Source: Myxococcota bacterium (GTDB lineage: Bacteria > Myxococcota_A > Polyangia > Palsa-1104 > JAEUJZ01). From it: DNA of 64,000 nt. The DNA is taken from contig JANWXW010000142.1 of the NCBI GenBank assembly GCA_025057315.1, forward strand, positions 1 through 64,000, written 5' to 3'. The first letter of the stretch is position 1. Each line of letters starts with the position of its first letter. A program made the position numbers and the translations under genes. Below are positions 26,684-36,211 of the stretch, in pieces. The notes beneath the pieces were generated by a model. It was not told where the DNA came from. It saw only the letters and a program-made list of their open reading frames with translations, and searched no databases.

Positions 26684-29614
26684 CTAGCCCAGCGCCAGCA
26701 CTTTCCTGAGGTACTGTCCGGTGTAAGACCCTGGCACGCGGGCAATGTCCTCCGGTGTGCCGCAGGCCACGAGCTGGCCGCCCCCATCGCCGCCCTCAGG
26801 GCCCATGTCGATGACATAGTCCGCGGTCTTGATGACGTCCAGGTTGTGCTCGATGACAATGACCGTGTTGCCCTGCTCCACCAGGCGGTTGAGCACATCG
26901 AGCAGCTGCTTGATGTCGTCGAAATGCAGGCCGGTGGTGGGCTCGTCCAGGATGTAGACGGTGCGCCCGGTGCTCTTGCGCGCCAGCTCCTTGGACAGCT
27001 TGATGCGCTGCGCCTCGCCCCCTGACAGGGTCGTGGCTGCCTGGCCCAGTGTGAGGTAGCCTAGACCGACGTCGCGCAGGGTATCCAGCTTCTGCCGGAT
27101 CTTGGGTATGTGGCCGAGGAAGTCGCAGGCCTGCGACACGGTCATGTCCAGCACATCGGCAATGGAAGCGCCCTTGTACTTGACCTCCAGGGTCTCGCGG
27201 TTGTACCGGCGCCCGCCGCACGCCTCGCAGACCACATAAACGTCTGGCAAAAAGTGCATCTCAATGCGCAGGATGCCATCGCCCTGGCAGGCCTCACACC
27301 GGCCGCCCTTGACGTTGAAGCTGTAGCGACCGGCCTTGTAGCCGCGGGCCTTGCTCTCTGGCAGGGCAGCGAACAGGTCGCGGATGTGCGTGAAGACACC
27401 GGTGTAGGTGGCTGGGTTGGAGCGCGGAGTGCGGCCAATGGGCGACTGGTCGATGTCCACCACCTTATCGCAGTAGTGCAACCCCTCGATGTCGTCGTAC
27501 TCGCCGGCAGTGCACTTGCTGTGGTTTAGCTTCTGCTTGAGCACCTGCAGCAGCGTGTCGATGACAAGCGTGCTCTTGCCCGACCCCGACACCCCCGTGA
27601 CGGCGGTAAAAACGCCCACCGGGAAGCGAACGGTCACGTCCCGCAGGTTGTGCGCCCGTGCTCCCTTGAGCACCAGGAAGCGGTTCTGGCACTGTCGGCG
27701 GGGGCCGCGAATCTCGATCTTTTTCCGTCCGGACAGATAGGCCCCGGTCAGCGAGGCCGTGGAAGACATCACGTCCTCGGGCGTCCCGGCAGCGACGATG
27801 CGCCCGCCGCCCACACCGGCCCGTGGCCCCATATCCACAACGTGGTCGGCCGCGCGAATCGTCTCCTCGTCATGCTCCACGACAATGACCGTGTTGCCCA
27901 TGTCGCGCAGGCGAAACAGCGTGTCCAGCAGGCGCGCGTTGTCGCGCTGGTGCAGACCGATGGACGGCTCATCGAGCACATAGAGCACGCCCACCAGCGA
28001 GCTGCCAATCTGGGTCGCCAGCCGGATGCGCTGCGCCTCGCCCCCCGACAGCGTCGCCGCCGTGCGATCCAGCGTCAGGTAGTCCAGGCCGACATTGACC
28101 AGAAAGCCCAGGCGGTCTGTGATCTCCTTGAGGACGCGCTCGGCGATCTCCCGCTGGCGGGGTGTGATCTCCAGTGTCTGAAAGAACCGGTACGTGTCGC
28201 GGATGGGCATGGCGCACAGCTCGTGCAGCGCCAGCCCGCCGACCTTGACAAAGCGCGCTTCCTTGCGCAGGCGCGTGCCCTGACACTCCTCGCACGGGCT
28301 CTTGTTCATGTAGGGCGAGAATTCCTCGTAGGCAGCCTCGAAGCTATCGCCGCCGTGGCTGGCCGCACCCTCCTCGCGCCGACGTCTCTCGTACTCGGAG
28401 AGGCGCCGCTCCAGGTTGGCGATGACGCCCTCGAACTCCTTCTTATAGGTATGGCGGCGGCCGTTTTTTTCGAACCAGAACTCCACCTCCTCGCCCTTGC
28501 TGCCGTGCAGCAAGATGTCCTTGATCTTGGGGTCCAGCTGGGCCCAAGGCAGATTCATGTCGAAGTGGTAGTGGGCCGCAAGTGCCTCCAGAATCTGCTG
28601 AAAAAACGGCCCGTTGCGCTTCTCCCACGGCTCGATAGCACCCTCCCGCAGCGACAGCTCCTCGTTGGGCACAATTAGGTCGGGGTCAAAGAACATCTTG
28701 GCGCCGATGCCATCACAGGTGGGGCAGGCGCCGTGTGGGTTGTTGAACGAGAACAGCCGCGGTGAGATCTCAGGATAGCTGAGGCCGCAGTTGATACAGG
28801 CAAACCGTTCGGAAAAGATAATGTCACCGTTTTCGTCGGTGTCCTCGGGCTTTTCGTCCTCCGACAGGAGTACCGGCGAGATCTTGACGATGCCATCGGC
28901 GAGCTGAAGCGACTGCTCGATGGACTCGGTGAGCCGCTGCCGCACCCCCTCCTTGACCACCAGGCGATCCACATAGACATCGATGGTGTGATGCTTGTTC
29001 TTGTCGAGCCTAACCTGGTCTTCGGTGAGGTCTACCAGCTCGCCGTCGATGCTAACGCGCTTGAAGCCCTGCTGGCGCAGATTTTCCAGCTCTTTTTTGA
29101 ACTCCCCCTTGCGGCCGCGCACAATCGGCGCCACAACCGAAAAGCGCGTCCCCTCGGGCAAGCGGAGCACGCGGTCTACCATCTGCTGCACCGTCTGGGA
29201 TGAGATCGGACGGCCGCAACCGTAGCAGTGCACAGTCCCGATGCGGGCGTACAGCAGCCGCAGGTAGTCGTAGATCTCCGTCACAGTACCGACGGTAGAG
29301 CGCGGGTTCTTGCTGGTGGACCTCTGCTCGATGGAGATGGCCGGAGACAGGCCCTCGATGGAGTCCAGGTCCGGTTTGCTCATCTGCTCTAGGAACTGCC
29401 GTGCGTAGGTGGACAGCGACTCTACGTAGCGGCGCTGGCCCTCGGCGTAGATGGTGTCGAAAGCGAGGGAAGATTTGCCCGATCCCGACAGGCCAGTGAT
29501 GACGATGAGCTTGTTGCGCGGTAGCTCGACGTCGATGTTCTTCAGATTATGTTCGCGGGCCCCCTTGATGATGATCTTGTCCATGTGCTCGATTTCGTTC
29601 CGGGTCTGGTCCAC
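26684..29614 (-). CDS. uvrA: Excinuclease ABC subunit A
   Basis: A 976-aa UvrA, the damage-recognition ATPase of nucleotide excision repair. It has two ABC modules: Walker [10 protein letters not shown] and G-V-S-G-S-G-K-S-T, two L-S-G-G-E-A-Q-R-I signatures, and the D-E-P-S-I-G-L-H-Q and D-E-P-T-T-G-L-H-F Walker B segments. The zinc-binding Cys sets are present, including C-P-T-C-D-G-I-G and C-E-A-C-Q-G-D-G. The GTG at 29614 has AGGAGG 5 nt upstream; the ATG at 29584 ([13 protein letters not shown]) is the start by family comparison and lacks such a site, so the protein may carry a 10-residue extension. No LexA-type operator seen. Confidence 0.97.
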   Translation of the reverse strand: MDQTRNEIEHMDKIIIKGAREHNLKNIDVELPRNKLIVITGLSGSGKSSLAFDTIYAEGQRRYVESLSTYARQFLEQMSKPDLDSIEGLSPAISIEQRSTSKNPRSTVGTVTEIYDYLRLLYARIGTVHCYGCGRPISSQTVQQMVDRVLRLPEGTRFSVVAPIVRGRKGEFKKELENLRQQGFKRVSIDGELVDLTEDQVRLDKNKHHTIDVYVDRLVVKEGVRQRLTESIEQSLQLADGIVKISPVLLSEDEKPEDTDENGDIIFSERFACINCGLSYPEISPRLFSFNNPHGACPTCDGIGAKMFFDPDLIVPNEELSLREGAIEPWEKRNGPFFQQILEALAAHYHFDMNLPWAQLDPKIKDILLHGSKGEEVEFWFEKNGRRHTYKKEFEGVIANLERRLSEYERRRREEGAASHGGDSFEAAYEEFSPYMNKSPCEECQGTRLRKEARFVKVGGLALHELCAMPIRDTYRFFQTLEITPRQREIAERVLKEITDRLGFLVNVGLDYLTLDRTAATLSGGEAQRIRLATQIGSSLVGVLYVLDEPSIGLHQRDNARLLDTLFRLRDMGNTVIVVEHDEETIRAADHVVDMGPRAGVGGGRIVAAGTPEDVMSSTASLTGAYLSGRKKIEIRGPRRQCQNRFLVLKGARAHNLRDVTVRFPVGVFTAVTGVSGSGKSTLVIDTLLQVLKQKLNHSKCTAGEYDDIEGLHYCDKVVDIDQSPIGRTPRSNPATYTGVFTHIRDLFAALPESKARGYKAGRYSFNVKGGRCEACQGDGILRIEMHFLPDVYVVCEACGGRRYNRETLEVKYKGASIADVLDMTVSQACDFLGHIPKIRQKLDTLRDVGLGYLTLGQAATTLSGGEAQRIKLSKELARKSTGRTVYILDEPTTGLHFDDIKQLLDVLNRLVEQGNTVIVIEHNLDVIKTADYVIDMGPEGGDGGGQLVACGTPEDIARVPGSYTGQYLRKVLALG

Positions 29615-29740
29615 GCGCTCCTCCTGGTCCCTGTGGGGACCTCGGAGGCTCTGCACAGACGGCATCGAGTCATAGCATGAGCGGAAGGAGCAAAACAACA
29701 ATCCTTTGCTGGGGGGGCACAGGATCCGGGTCGGCGAAGC

Positions 29741-30082
29741 CTACAGGCCGAGCAGGTGGCGGAGCACGAAGCCAATGGCGCCGCTCAGCAGCGAGCCGAG
29801 GAAGGCGGCAAGAAAGTTGTCCACTTGCACGCCAGCCACCAGCTTGTCTGCCAGCCAGAAGAGAAAGGCGCGGATTACCAGCAAGAACAGGCCAAACGTC
29901 AAGATCACCACCGGCAACGTCAGCAAGGCCAGCGCCTTGAACAGCACGGCATCGAGCACGCCAAGCACCAGGGCGAACTTCAGCGCGCCGCCGAACGAGC
30001 GCACGTGCAGGCCGGGGACAACCCGGGCCGCCACCATGACCGATAGAGCGTACAGAACAGAACTCAAAAGAAAGGTCACCAT
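29741..30082 (-). CDS. YvlD/phage-holin-4-family membrane protein (copy 1)
   Basis: A 113-aa membrane protein with four hydrophobic helices and the family pattern V-P-G-L-H-V and L-L-T-L-P-V-V-I-L-T-F-G-L-F. The name is historical and there is no sign of phage. Role unknown; YvlD-type proteins are linked to envelope stress in Firmicutes. AGGAG precedes the ATG. A second protein of equal length is at 46556-46897. Confidence 0.85.
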   Translation of the reverse strand: MVTFLLSSVLYALSVMVAARVVPGLHVRSFGGALKFALVLGVLDAVLFKALALLTLPVVILTFGLFLLVIRAFLFWLADKLVAGVQVDNFLAAFLGSLLSGAIGFVLRHLLGL

Positions 30083-30211
30083 GTCATCTCCTGCGGGGGA
30101 CAGCCCAAAGGCCAGGCCAATGGGAGCATATCAACAATTGAAATCCATCCGGGCGCGGCCGCAAGGGCAGCGTAGCTTCTGCTCCCTTTTCGGCTATGCT
30201 GGCCCTTGCCA

Positions 30212-32800
30212 ATGACGCGACGGGCCCCAGGCGAGCCGCTGCTACCGCCCCAGCAAGGGCAAACGGGCTCCAAGGCTCTGGCAGAGGAGGAGGACCCCGT
30301 CCTGACCGCTGCGGAGCTGACCATCCCGGGCTGGCACATCGATGATGATCAAATCGGTCCACAAGGAGGCCCCGGAGGCCTGGGCAGGGAGGCTGGGCCC
30401 GACGCCCTCACCATGCCAGCCGCGCTGGTAGGCCCACCGGCTTCAGGGCACCTGGCAGAAGGCCCACGGGCACCGGCCCCGACATCGCCCTCCCCCGCTG
30501 AGCCCGTGCCGGCGGCACCAGCCCCCAGAGGGGGTGATGAGCCTACCATGCGCTGGCTTGCCCACACCGAGACGGTGCATTTGTCAGGAGCACCGCCAGA
30601 GACCGGCTCGGTGGTCCTGGAGTTGTCTGGGGGGGCTAGCCAGCCGGCGCGACGGCTTCGCCGCTGGCATGAACGACCTGGGCTCCAGGCGCGGCTCTTC
30701 GCGCACAAGAAGCGTGCCGAGTGGCGCGGCCCCTCCTTGCGGACGACCATCGCGCTGCTCGCGCTGCTGTGCGCCGTGCTCAGCATCGGGACCGTCGCGG
30801 GCCGGCTTGTTCGTTCGTGGCGCCACCGGCGGCTGATGGACCGCGCTGCTGCCGCTGCGGCCGAGGCCCACAGGCGAGGGCGACCGGAGGCGCTGATGGC
30901 TGCCGCCGCCCGCTACGGCGATGTGCTCGCCCTCCACCCGACCGATGCCAGCGCCCTACGCAGACGGGCCATGCTCCTGGCGGAGGCTCTGTTCGAGTTC
31001 GGTGGCCCCCCTCCGCCTGACGACGCGGGGCTGCGCCAGGAGGCCGAATCCGCTGTGCGGCTGGTGCAGGGAGACGATGCTCAGGAGGCCCACGCCGCTC
31101 AGGCCTTTCTTTTGCTTCTGGCCGGTGACGCCGATGGAGCCGCGCCCCGGGTGCGGGCCCTGCGCGGCACTCCGCTAGGAGACTACCTGGAGGGTCAGAT
31201 TCTGCTGCTGCGCGGTGAGGATGCTCAGGCGCAGCGAGCGCTGTGGCGCGCGACGCAGCAGGAGCCCCACCGGCCGCAGTGGCATCTTCGTCTGGCTGCC
31301 GTGCTCGAGCAGATGGGGCGCCCTCGCGAGGCGGAGGCAGCGCTGGCCGCGGCGCTGCAGGCCAGCCCCCTGCACCCCGGTGCCCGCATCGCAAAAGGCT
31401 GTCGCGGCGGTCCAGAGGGCGAGCATACCCTGCGGGCCCTGCTCGAACCGGCTGGCGCAGCAGCGCCCCTACTGGGCCGGCTGGAGGCCGCTCTGGGGTG
31501 GTTGTGCTTGGGGGAGCGGGCACTGAGAGAAGCCCCTCCGGAGCTGGCCCGTGCGCGGCGCCTGCTCAGACGGGCACAGGAGCTGACCCCGCCTGGCGCG
31601 GTGCTCCTGCGGGAGCGGCTTGCCAGCACCCTGCTGGCAGCCGGAGACCGGGCCAGTGCCGAACGGGAGGCACGCGCCGTGCTTCAGGTGGCGCCGCGGC
31701 GAGCCCGGGCGGTGTTGTTGCTGGCCCGTGCGCTCCTGGGGCGGGCCCAGGCCGAGGAGACGCTGGAGGTGCTCGCCCCCCTGCTGGGTGCTGGGCACAC
31801 CGAGGCGCAGCTGCTGCGTGCCCGGGCCCTGCTGTTGCTCGATGAGACGCTGGAGGCGCAGGCCGCGGCCCAGGCGGTGGCCACAACCGAAAGCGGGGAG
31901 CTTCTGGCCGAGGCCTACCTGGTGCTCACGCGGGCTGCCCTCGCGCTGGGCGAGACCCAGCAGGCCCGCGCCCTGCTCGCTCGGCTGAGCGCGATGGAGC
32001 CGCTGGAAGCACCCCAGCGCCATGAGGCGGAGCTGCTGGAGGCCCAGCTGCTCGCTCAGAGCCGTGCCGCGGCCCGGGCCCGGGCCACCCTGGAACGCCT
32101 GCTGAGGCAAGCACCCCAGCTTCTTGAGGCTCGGCTCTTGCTGGCGCAGCTTCTGCGGACGGAAGGCCAGCTGCGGGCGGCCCGGGAGCAGCTCGAGTCC
32201 GTCCTGGAGCTGGAGGAACACGCAGGGGCACGGCGTGCTCTGGCCGAGCTGGCGCTGGATGCCGGAGACGCACCCCAGGCGCGCCGGCACTACGAACAGC
32301 TCCTGCAGGGTGCGCCCGATGGCGAGTTGCTGGTGGGTGCCGCGCGGGCCTACCGACTGAGTGGAGATGCAGAGGGGGCGCTGCGGCTCCTCGAGCAACT
32401 GGCCGACAGGCGCGACGGTGGCGGCGAAGAGGGGCTCATCGAACAGGCCCGAGCGTTGCTTCAGCTTGGGCGTGCCGACCAGGCCGTGGTGCTCCTGCGG
32501 GACCGTGGAGGAGCCGCCCGCCGCGCCACCGTGCCAGCACTGCTGATGCGCGCCTTGCTGCACCTGTCCATGGGCCACGTCGCCGCTCGCCGGGTGCTCG
32601 CCGCGCTGCCTGCGGCTCAGCGGCGCGACCCAGAGGTCCAGCTCGCCGAGGCGGAGCTGCTGCTGCAAGAGGGCAAAGCCACCGCCGCCCGGCGCCTGCT
32701 GGTGGCGCTCCTGCAACGCCCAGCACCAGCGCGGATCTCGCCGGAGGAGGCTGACCTGCGTGCCGATGCCCGCGCGCTGCTGGACCGCACGCGCAAATAG
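30212..32800 (+). CDS. Large membrane-anchored TPR-repeat protein
   Basis: An 862-aa protein with a disordered Pro/Ala/Gly-rich N-terminal region (1-177), one membrane helix at about 178-198 (T-I-A-L-L-A-L-L-C-A), and some 660 residues of Ala/Leu/Arg-rich helical repeats with TPR spacing (for example L-R-R-A-M-L-L-A-E-A). TPR arrays bind partner proteins. With a short positive segment after the helix the orientation is uncertain. The ATG was preferred to a TTG two codons upstream; a TATGCT at 30195-30200 could be its -10. No partner can be named from the neighbours. Confidence 0.8.
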   Translation: MTRRAPGEPLLPPQQGQTGSKALAEEEDPVLTAAELTIPGWHIDDDQIGPQGGPGGLGREAGPDALTMPAALVGPPASGHLAEGPRAPAPTSPSPAEPVPAAPAPRGGDEPTMRWLAHTETVHLSGAPPETGSVVLELSGGASQPARRLRRWHERPGLQARLFAHKKRAEWRGPSLRTTIALLALLCAVLSIGTVAGRLVRSWRHRRLMDRAAAAAAEAHRRGRPEALMAAAARYGDVLALHPTDASALRRRAMLLAEALFEFGGPPPPDDAGLRQEAESAVRLVQGDDAQEAHAAQAFLLLLAGDADGAAPRVRALRGTPLGDYLEGQILLLRGEDAQAQRALWRATQQEPHRPQWHLRLAAVLEQMGRPREAEAALAAALQASPLHPGARIAKGCRGGPEGEHTLRALLEPAGAAAPLLGRLEAALGWLCLGERALREAPPELARARRLLRRAQELTPPGAVLLRERLASTLLAAGDRASAEREARAVLQVAPRRARAVLLLARALLGRAQAEETLEVLAPLLGAGHTEAQLLRARALLLLDETLEAQAAAQAVATTESGELLAEAYLVLTRAALALGETQQARALLARLSAMEPLEAPQRHEAELLEAQLLAQSRAAARARATLERLLRQAPQLLEARLLLAQLLRTEGQLRAAREQLESVLELEEHAGARRALAELALDAGDAPQARRHYEQLLQGAPDGELLVGAARAYRLSGDAEGALRLLEQLADRRDGGGEEGLIEQARALLQLGRADQAVVLLRDRGGAARRATVPALLMRALLHLSMGHVAARRVLAALPAAQRRDPEVQLAEAELLLQEGKATAARRLLVALLQRPAPARISPEEADLRADARALLDRTRK

Positions 32801-32841
32801 GCAGGGGACAGGGCCCGCTGCCTGCCGTCGCCGGCCGCGCG

Positions 32842-33996
32842 CTACTTTCTTCGCTTCCCCCGACGCACTTCCCGGACGCGCTGCTCGGAGCTGGGCGAAG
32901 GGGATGGCACGTCAGAGGCCGACGGTGGCTGTGCGTGCATGGACGGCGGGGCGGGTGGCTGCGGCACCTGCAGAGCTGCTGCTCCGGAGGCCGGCGGCTG
33001 ACGGGCCGCCTCATCGAGCTCGCGGAGCTGCTGCTTGCGCACCACGACCACCGTCGCGCTGACCAGGGCCAACAGGAGCATCACCCCGGCCAGCACCGCC
33101 CTGCCCACGCGCCGACTCACCGTCCCGCGGTGATGGCCCTTTTCGGCCCGCCGACGTGCGCTGATTGCCTCGGCCCAGACCGTGGATCGGCCCAGCACAG
33201 CCTGCGCCGCCGTGCTCTTGCGCGAGTCCCCTTCGCCCCCCTCCGTGGCGCTGCCATCGAGCTGGGCCAGGCGCTCGGCGATGTCACGCATGGCCGGGCG
33301 CACCCCCAGCGTGGGCGAGAGCATGGCCTGCATCAGCCTCGCCACTTCCCCAGTCACCAAGGAGGATATACCGTAGGTCGGGGGCAAGCCCACCAGCATC
33401 GTATGGAGCAGGGCGGCCAGCGCATACACATCGGTCCGGCTATCGATGCGGGCCCCAGCGGCCTGCTCCGGCGAGCGGTACCCTTCCGCGCCCGGAGCGC
33501 TGCCGGCAATGCGAGCCACCCCAAAGTCGAGCACCTTGACCACCTCGCCGCCCTCGCCGGGCACGAGCATGATGTTTCCGGGATGCAGGTTCAGGTGGCC
33601 CATCTCCTCCGTGACTGACAGGGCCTCGGCAATCTGGCGAGCCGTGCGCAGCGCCTGTATCTCGGACAGGGGGCCCTGGTTCAGGCGCTCCCTCAGCGTC
33701 TCACCCTCCAAAAACTCCGTCACCAGAAAAGCCATTCGGTCCGGCCGGACCCCGAACGCAATCAGGTGCGCTAGGCCCGGATGCCGCACCAGGCTGATGG
33801 ATCGAGCCAGAGAGGGAAACCGCGAGGCAATCTCCGGGTCGAGGCTGAACGCCGGCGAGAGCACCTTGGCCGCGACCCGCAGTCCGGACTCCCTGTGCGT
33901 GGCCTCATAGACGGTGCCGGTGGATCCGCGTCCCAGCAGGCGCACCACGCGGAAGTCGCCGATGCTCTGACCAGGGCTCAGGCCGCTGTGTGCCAT
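32842..33996 (-). CDS. Ser/Thr kinase-like protein, probable pseudokinase, with C-terminal membrane helix
   Basis: A 384-aa kinase-fold protein. Glycine loop L-G-R-G-S-T-G-T-V and Lys44 (V-A-A-K) are present, and D-F-G is intact at 157-159. The catalytic loop reads H-L-N-L-H-P-G-N (134-141) where active kinases have H-R-D-L-K-P-x-N: the catalytic Asp is Asn136 and the Lys is His138. The helix C Glu is also missing (R-F-P-S-L-A-R). Loss of these residues suggests ATP binding without efficient phosphotransfer. A membrane helix at about 300-320 is followed by a Pro/Ser-rich tail. AAAGGG precedes the ATG. It converges with the TPR gene. Confidence 0.85.
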   Translation of the reverse strand: MAHSGLSPGQSIGDFRVVRLLGRGSTGTVYEATHRESGLRVAAKVLSPAFSLDPEIASRFPSLARSISLVRHPGLAHLIAFGVRPDRMAFLVTEFLEGETLRERLNQGPLSEIQALRTARQIAEALSVTEEMGHLNLHPGNIMLVPGEGGEVVKVLDFGVARIAGSAPGAEGYRSPEQAAGARIDSRTDVYALAALLHTMLVGLPPTYGISSLVTGEVARLMQAMLSPTLGVRPAMRDIAERLAQLDGSATEGGEGDSRKSTAAQAVLGRSTVWAEAISARRRAEKGHHRGTVSRRVGRAVLAGVMLLLALVSATVVVVRKQQLRELDEAARQPPASGAAALQVPQPPAPPSMHAQPPSASDVPSPSPSSEQRVREVRRGKRRK

Positions 33997-34252
33997 GTTT
34001 CCCTTTGGTTTTCTCTGGGCATTCGGCCAGTGCACTGGCGCGCAGGCCCCGCGGGGGGCCGCGACCCCGCGTCTCATTGTATCTGGCCTACCACAAAAAG
34101 TACATATTTTGTAATCTACAATTCATTAAAAAAGTTTGATCAAAAGGCGTTCGGCATGCCCACCCCTGGTCTCTTCCAGGCCGCCCGACAGCTCCCCTGA
34201 CAGCAGGTTCCCGGGCTATCATGGGCATAGGGGACTCCCGTCCGAGCCGGCC
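33997..34252. promoter_or_regulatory. AT-rich divergent control region
   Basis: The 256 bp between the pseudokinase and the acyltransferase gene contain an AT-rich island (about 34084-34148) unlike the surroundings. It has overlapping dyads: TACA-N5-TGTA at 34101-34113 and TTGTA-N3-TACAA at 34109-34121. A minus-strand TACAAT at 34081-34076 is a good -10 for the kinase gene; a plus-strand TATCAT at 34217-34222 may serve the acyltransferase gene. Confidence 0.4.
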
Positions 34253-35119
34253 ATGCCCAACGTCGAGCTGCAGCCCAAACAGAACCTGTCCAGCTTCCGC
34301 CGCATCGCCATTGGAACCTGGCGGGATGCCTATGACCCCTCTGTATATGGATCCATGACCCTGCGCATGGACCAGGCCCTGCGCTACCTGGAGGAGTTCC
34401 GGCAGCGCACGGGCAAGCGCCTCACCATCACCCACATGATGGCCAAGGCAGTGGCCGCCGCGCTGGTCGAGATGCCCGATGCCAACGCCATCCTGCGCTG
34501 GAACCGTCCCTACCTGCGCCGCCGCATCGGCGTGTTCTTTCAGGTGGCCATGGAGGACGACGAGACCGGAGAGCTCGACCTGTCGGGCGCCCGTATCTAC
34601 GATGCTGAAAAGAAGAGCCTTGTGGAGATCATCGACGAGTTCGAGCAGCAGGTGCACCAGGTGCGGCGCAAGCAGGACGAATCGCTGGAACGGACCCGGG
34701 CCACGTTCAAACGCATCCCCTGCCTGCTGCTCAACCTCGTGCTCCGGATGCTTTCCTTTGTTAGCTACACGCTCAACCTGGACCTGAGCCGATTCGGGCT
34801 GCCCAAAGATCCGTTCGGCTCGGCGATGATCACCAACATCGGCTCCTTGGGGCTGGAAGAGGCCTATGTGCCGCTGGTGCCCTATAGCCGCGTGCCGCTT
34901 CTGCTTGCCGTCGGTGCCGTGCGCCAGGCACCGGTGGTGGAAGAGGGCGCTGTGCGCGTCGGCCATATCATGCGCGTCCACGCCACCTTCGATCACCGTC
35001 TGCTCGATGGCACCCACGCGGCCATCATGGCCCGCGTGGTACGCACCTGGTTCGAGCGCCCCTATGAGCACTTCGGCCCGATCCCGGAGCCGACGCCGGC
35101 CGGCGCCCAAGCCTCCTAG
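34253..35119 (+). CDS. Stand-alone 2-oxoacid dehydrogenase E2-type acyltransferase domain
   Basis: A 288-aa protein equal to the catalytic domain of dihydrolipoamide acyltransferases, with the active-site motif D-H-R-L-L-D-G at 247-253 (His248, Asp252 as in chloramphenicol acetyltransferase-like enzymes) and G-S-A-M-I-T-N-I-G-S-L-G. It lacks the lipoyl and E1/E3-binding domains of true E2 subunits, and no E1 or E3 gene is nearby. Such single-domain members occur in Actinobacteria and Myxococcota. It could acylate an unknown acceptor from acyl-CoA or act as a structural relative. No clear Shine-Dalgarno sequence. Confidence 0.85.
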   Translation: MPNVELQPKQNLSSFRRIAIGTWRDAYDPSVYGSMTLRMDQALRYLEEFRQRTGKRLTITHMMAKAVAAALVEMPDANAILRWNRPYLRRRIGVFFQVAMEDDETGELDLSGARIYDAEKKSLVEIIDEFEQQVHQVRRKQDESLERTRATFKRIPCLLLNLVLRMLSFVSYTLNLDLSRFGLPKDPFGSAMITNIGSLGLEEAYVPLVPYSRVPLLLAVGAVRQAPVVEEGAVRVGHIMRVHATFDHRLLDGTHAAIMARVVRTWFERPYEHFGPIPEPTPAGAQAS

Positions 35120-35138
35120 GGAAGGCCAGGAACACCGG

Positions 35139-35166
35139 TTGTCCCCTGGTGCGCCGCCGCTATGAT
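35139..35166 (+). promoter_or_regulatory. Strong sigma70-like promoter giving a leaderless transcript
   Basis: TTGTCC (35139-35144), a 16-nt spacer and TATGAT (35161-35166). The ATG at 35174 follows after exactly 7 nt, so the start codon would be at or next to the transcription start. An earlier in-frame ATG (35162) would lie inside the -10 itself. Confidence 0.55.
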
Positions 35167-35173
35167 GTCGGCC

Positions 35174-36211
35174 ATGCGCACCGCCCATCTTCTATGGCTT
35201 GCATTCCTGCTGCTTCCTGCTGCCTGCGGTAGCCCCGACACGCCGCCCTGCGATCCAACCCAACAGGCCTGCGTCTTGGAGCACGACTTCGGCGTCACGG
35301 CGCTGTCCGCCGGACAGGAAATCAACGGGCAGTGCAACTCCTGGACGCTCCACAATCCCACCGACCTGTGGGTCTCGGCGGTGGAGCTGTCCAACGACGG
35401 CGGCCACCACCACTCAAACTGGTTCTACGTGCCCGACCATGTCTACGATCGTCCAGACGGCAAGTGGCCCTGTGGCGAGCTGCACTTTAGCGAGCTGAAC
35501 GCGGCCCTGCTCGGGGGCGTGCTGTTCGCCCAATCCACGCAGGCGCGGGGCGAGACGCAGCGCTTCCAGCCCGGCGCGGTGCTGCGCGTGCCAGCCTGGT
35601 CGCGCATCATCGGCAACGTACACCTGCTCAACGCCAGCGCGACCCCCCTGACCACCGGCCTGCGCCTGCGCGTGCACACCGTGCCGCCAGCCATGGCCCA
35701 GGTAAAGCTGTCGCCGCTGCGTCTAAGCTACTACGACCTCCGCCTGCCACCGCGCACGCGCTCCGAGTTCGGCGCCAGCTGCAACGTACGCCGCGCCTAC
35801 GAGGACCTGCGCCGCGAGCCGATGCGCATGAAGCTCCACTATGCGCTGCCGCACTACCACGAGCTGGGCCGGCGCTTTCGCCTCTCCATTGCCGGGGGAC
35901 CGCGCGATGGCCGGCTGCTGTTTGAGTCCTCGGCGCTGTTGGGCGAACCCGGCGGTCACACCTTTGCCGTCCCCGTGGATCTCGGCGATGCCGACGGACT
36001 GCGCTTTTCGTGCAGCTACGACAACCCACGCGACACGGAGGTCCGGTGGGGCATCGGTGACCAGGAGATGTGCGTCATGCTCGGCTTCGCCGAGTCGCCC
36101 ATTGCGTTCGACGCGTTCGTGGAGCAGGGCCAGCCCGGCACGCCCGTCAACGGCGTCGTGCAGCACAGCGGCCCGTGCCAGGTGCGAGCCTTCAACTACT
36201 TTGCCGGCTGA
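35174..36211 (+). CDS. Lipoprotein related to PHM-type copper monooxygenases
   Basis: A 345-aa lipoprotein (Cys18 after L-L-P-A-A). I see the ligand pattern of peptidylglycine alpha-hydroxylating monooxygenase (PHM): H-H-H at 78-80, His150 in G-N-V-H, H-x-H at 227-229 (P-H-Y-H), and Met299 in D-Q-E-M-C. The His227-to-Met299 distance is close to that of the CuM site of PHM, and D-Q-E-M-C recalls its S-D-E-M-C. Family knowledge predicts two coppers on two beta-jelly-roll domains and hydroxylation of a C-H bond outside the cytoplasm. Substrate unknown. The 3' end overlaps the convergent glgA by 16 bp. Confidence 0.75.
   Translation: MRTAHLLWLAFLLLPAACGSPDTPPCDPTQQACVLEHDFGVTALSAGQEINGQCNSWTLHNPTDLWVSAVELSNDGGHHHSNWFYVPDHVYDRPDGKWPCGELHFSELNAALLGGVLFAQSTQARGETQRFQPGAVLRVPAWSRIIGNVHLLNASATPLTTGLRLRVHTVPPAMAQVKLSPLRLSYYDLRLPPRTRSEFGASCNVRRAYEDLRREPMRMKLHYALPHYHELGRRFRLSIAGGPRDGRLLFESSALLGEPGGHTFAVPVDLGDADGLRFSCSYDNPRDTEVRWGIGDQEMCVMLGFAESPIAFDAFVEQGQPGTPVNGVVQHSGPCQVRAFNYFAG

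Noticed and set aside
29741..30082. Phage holin, hence prophage remnant
   Set aside because: The family name is historical; no phage genes are nearby and a second copy is also in a housekeeping context.
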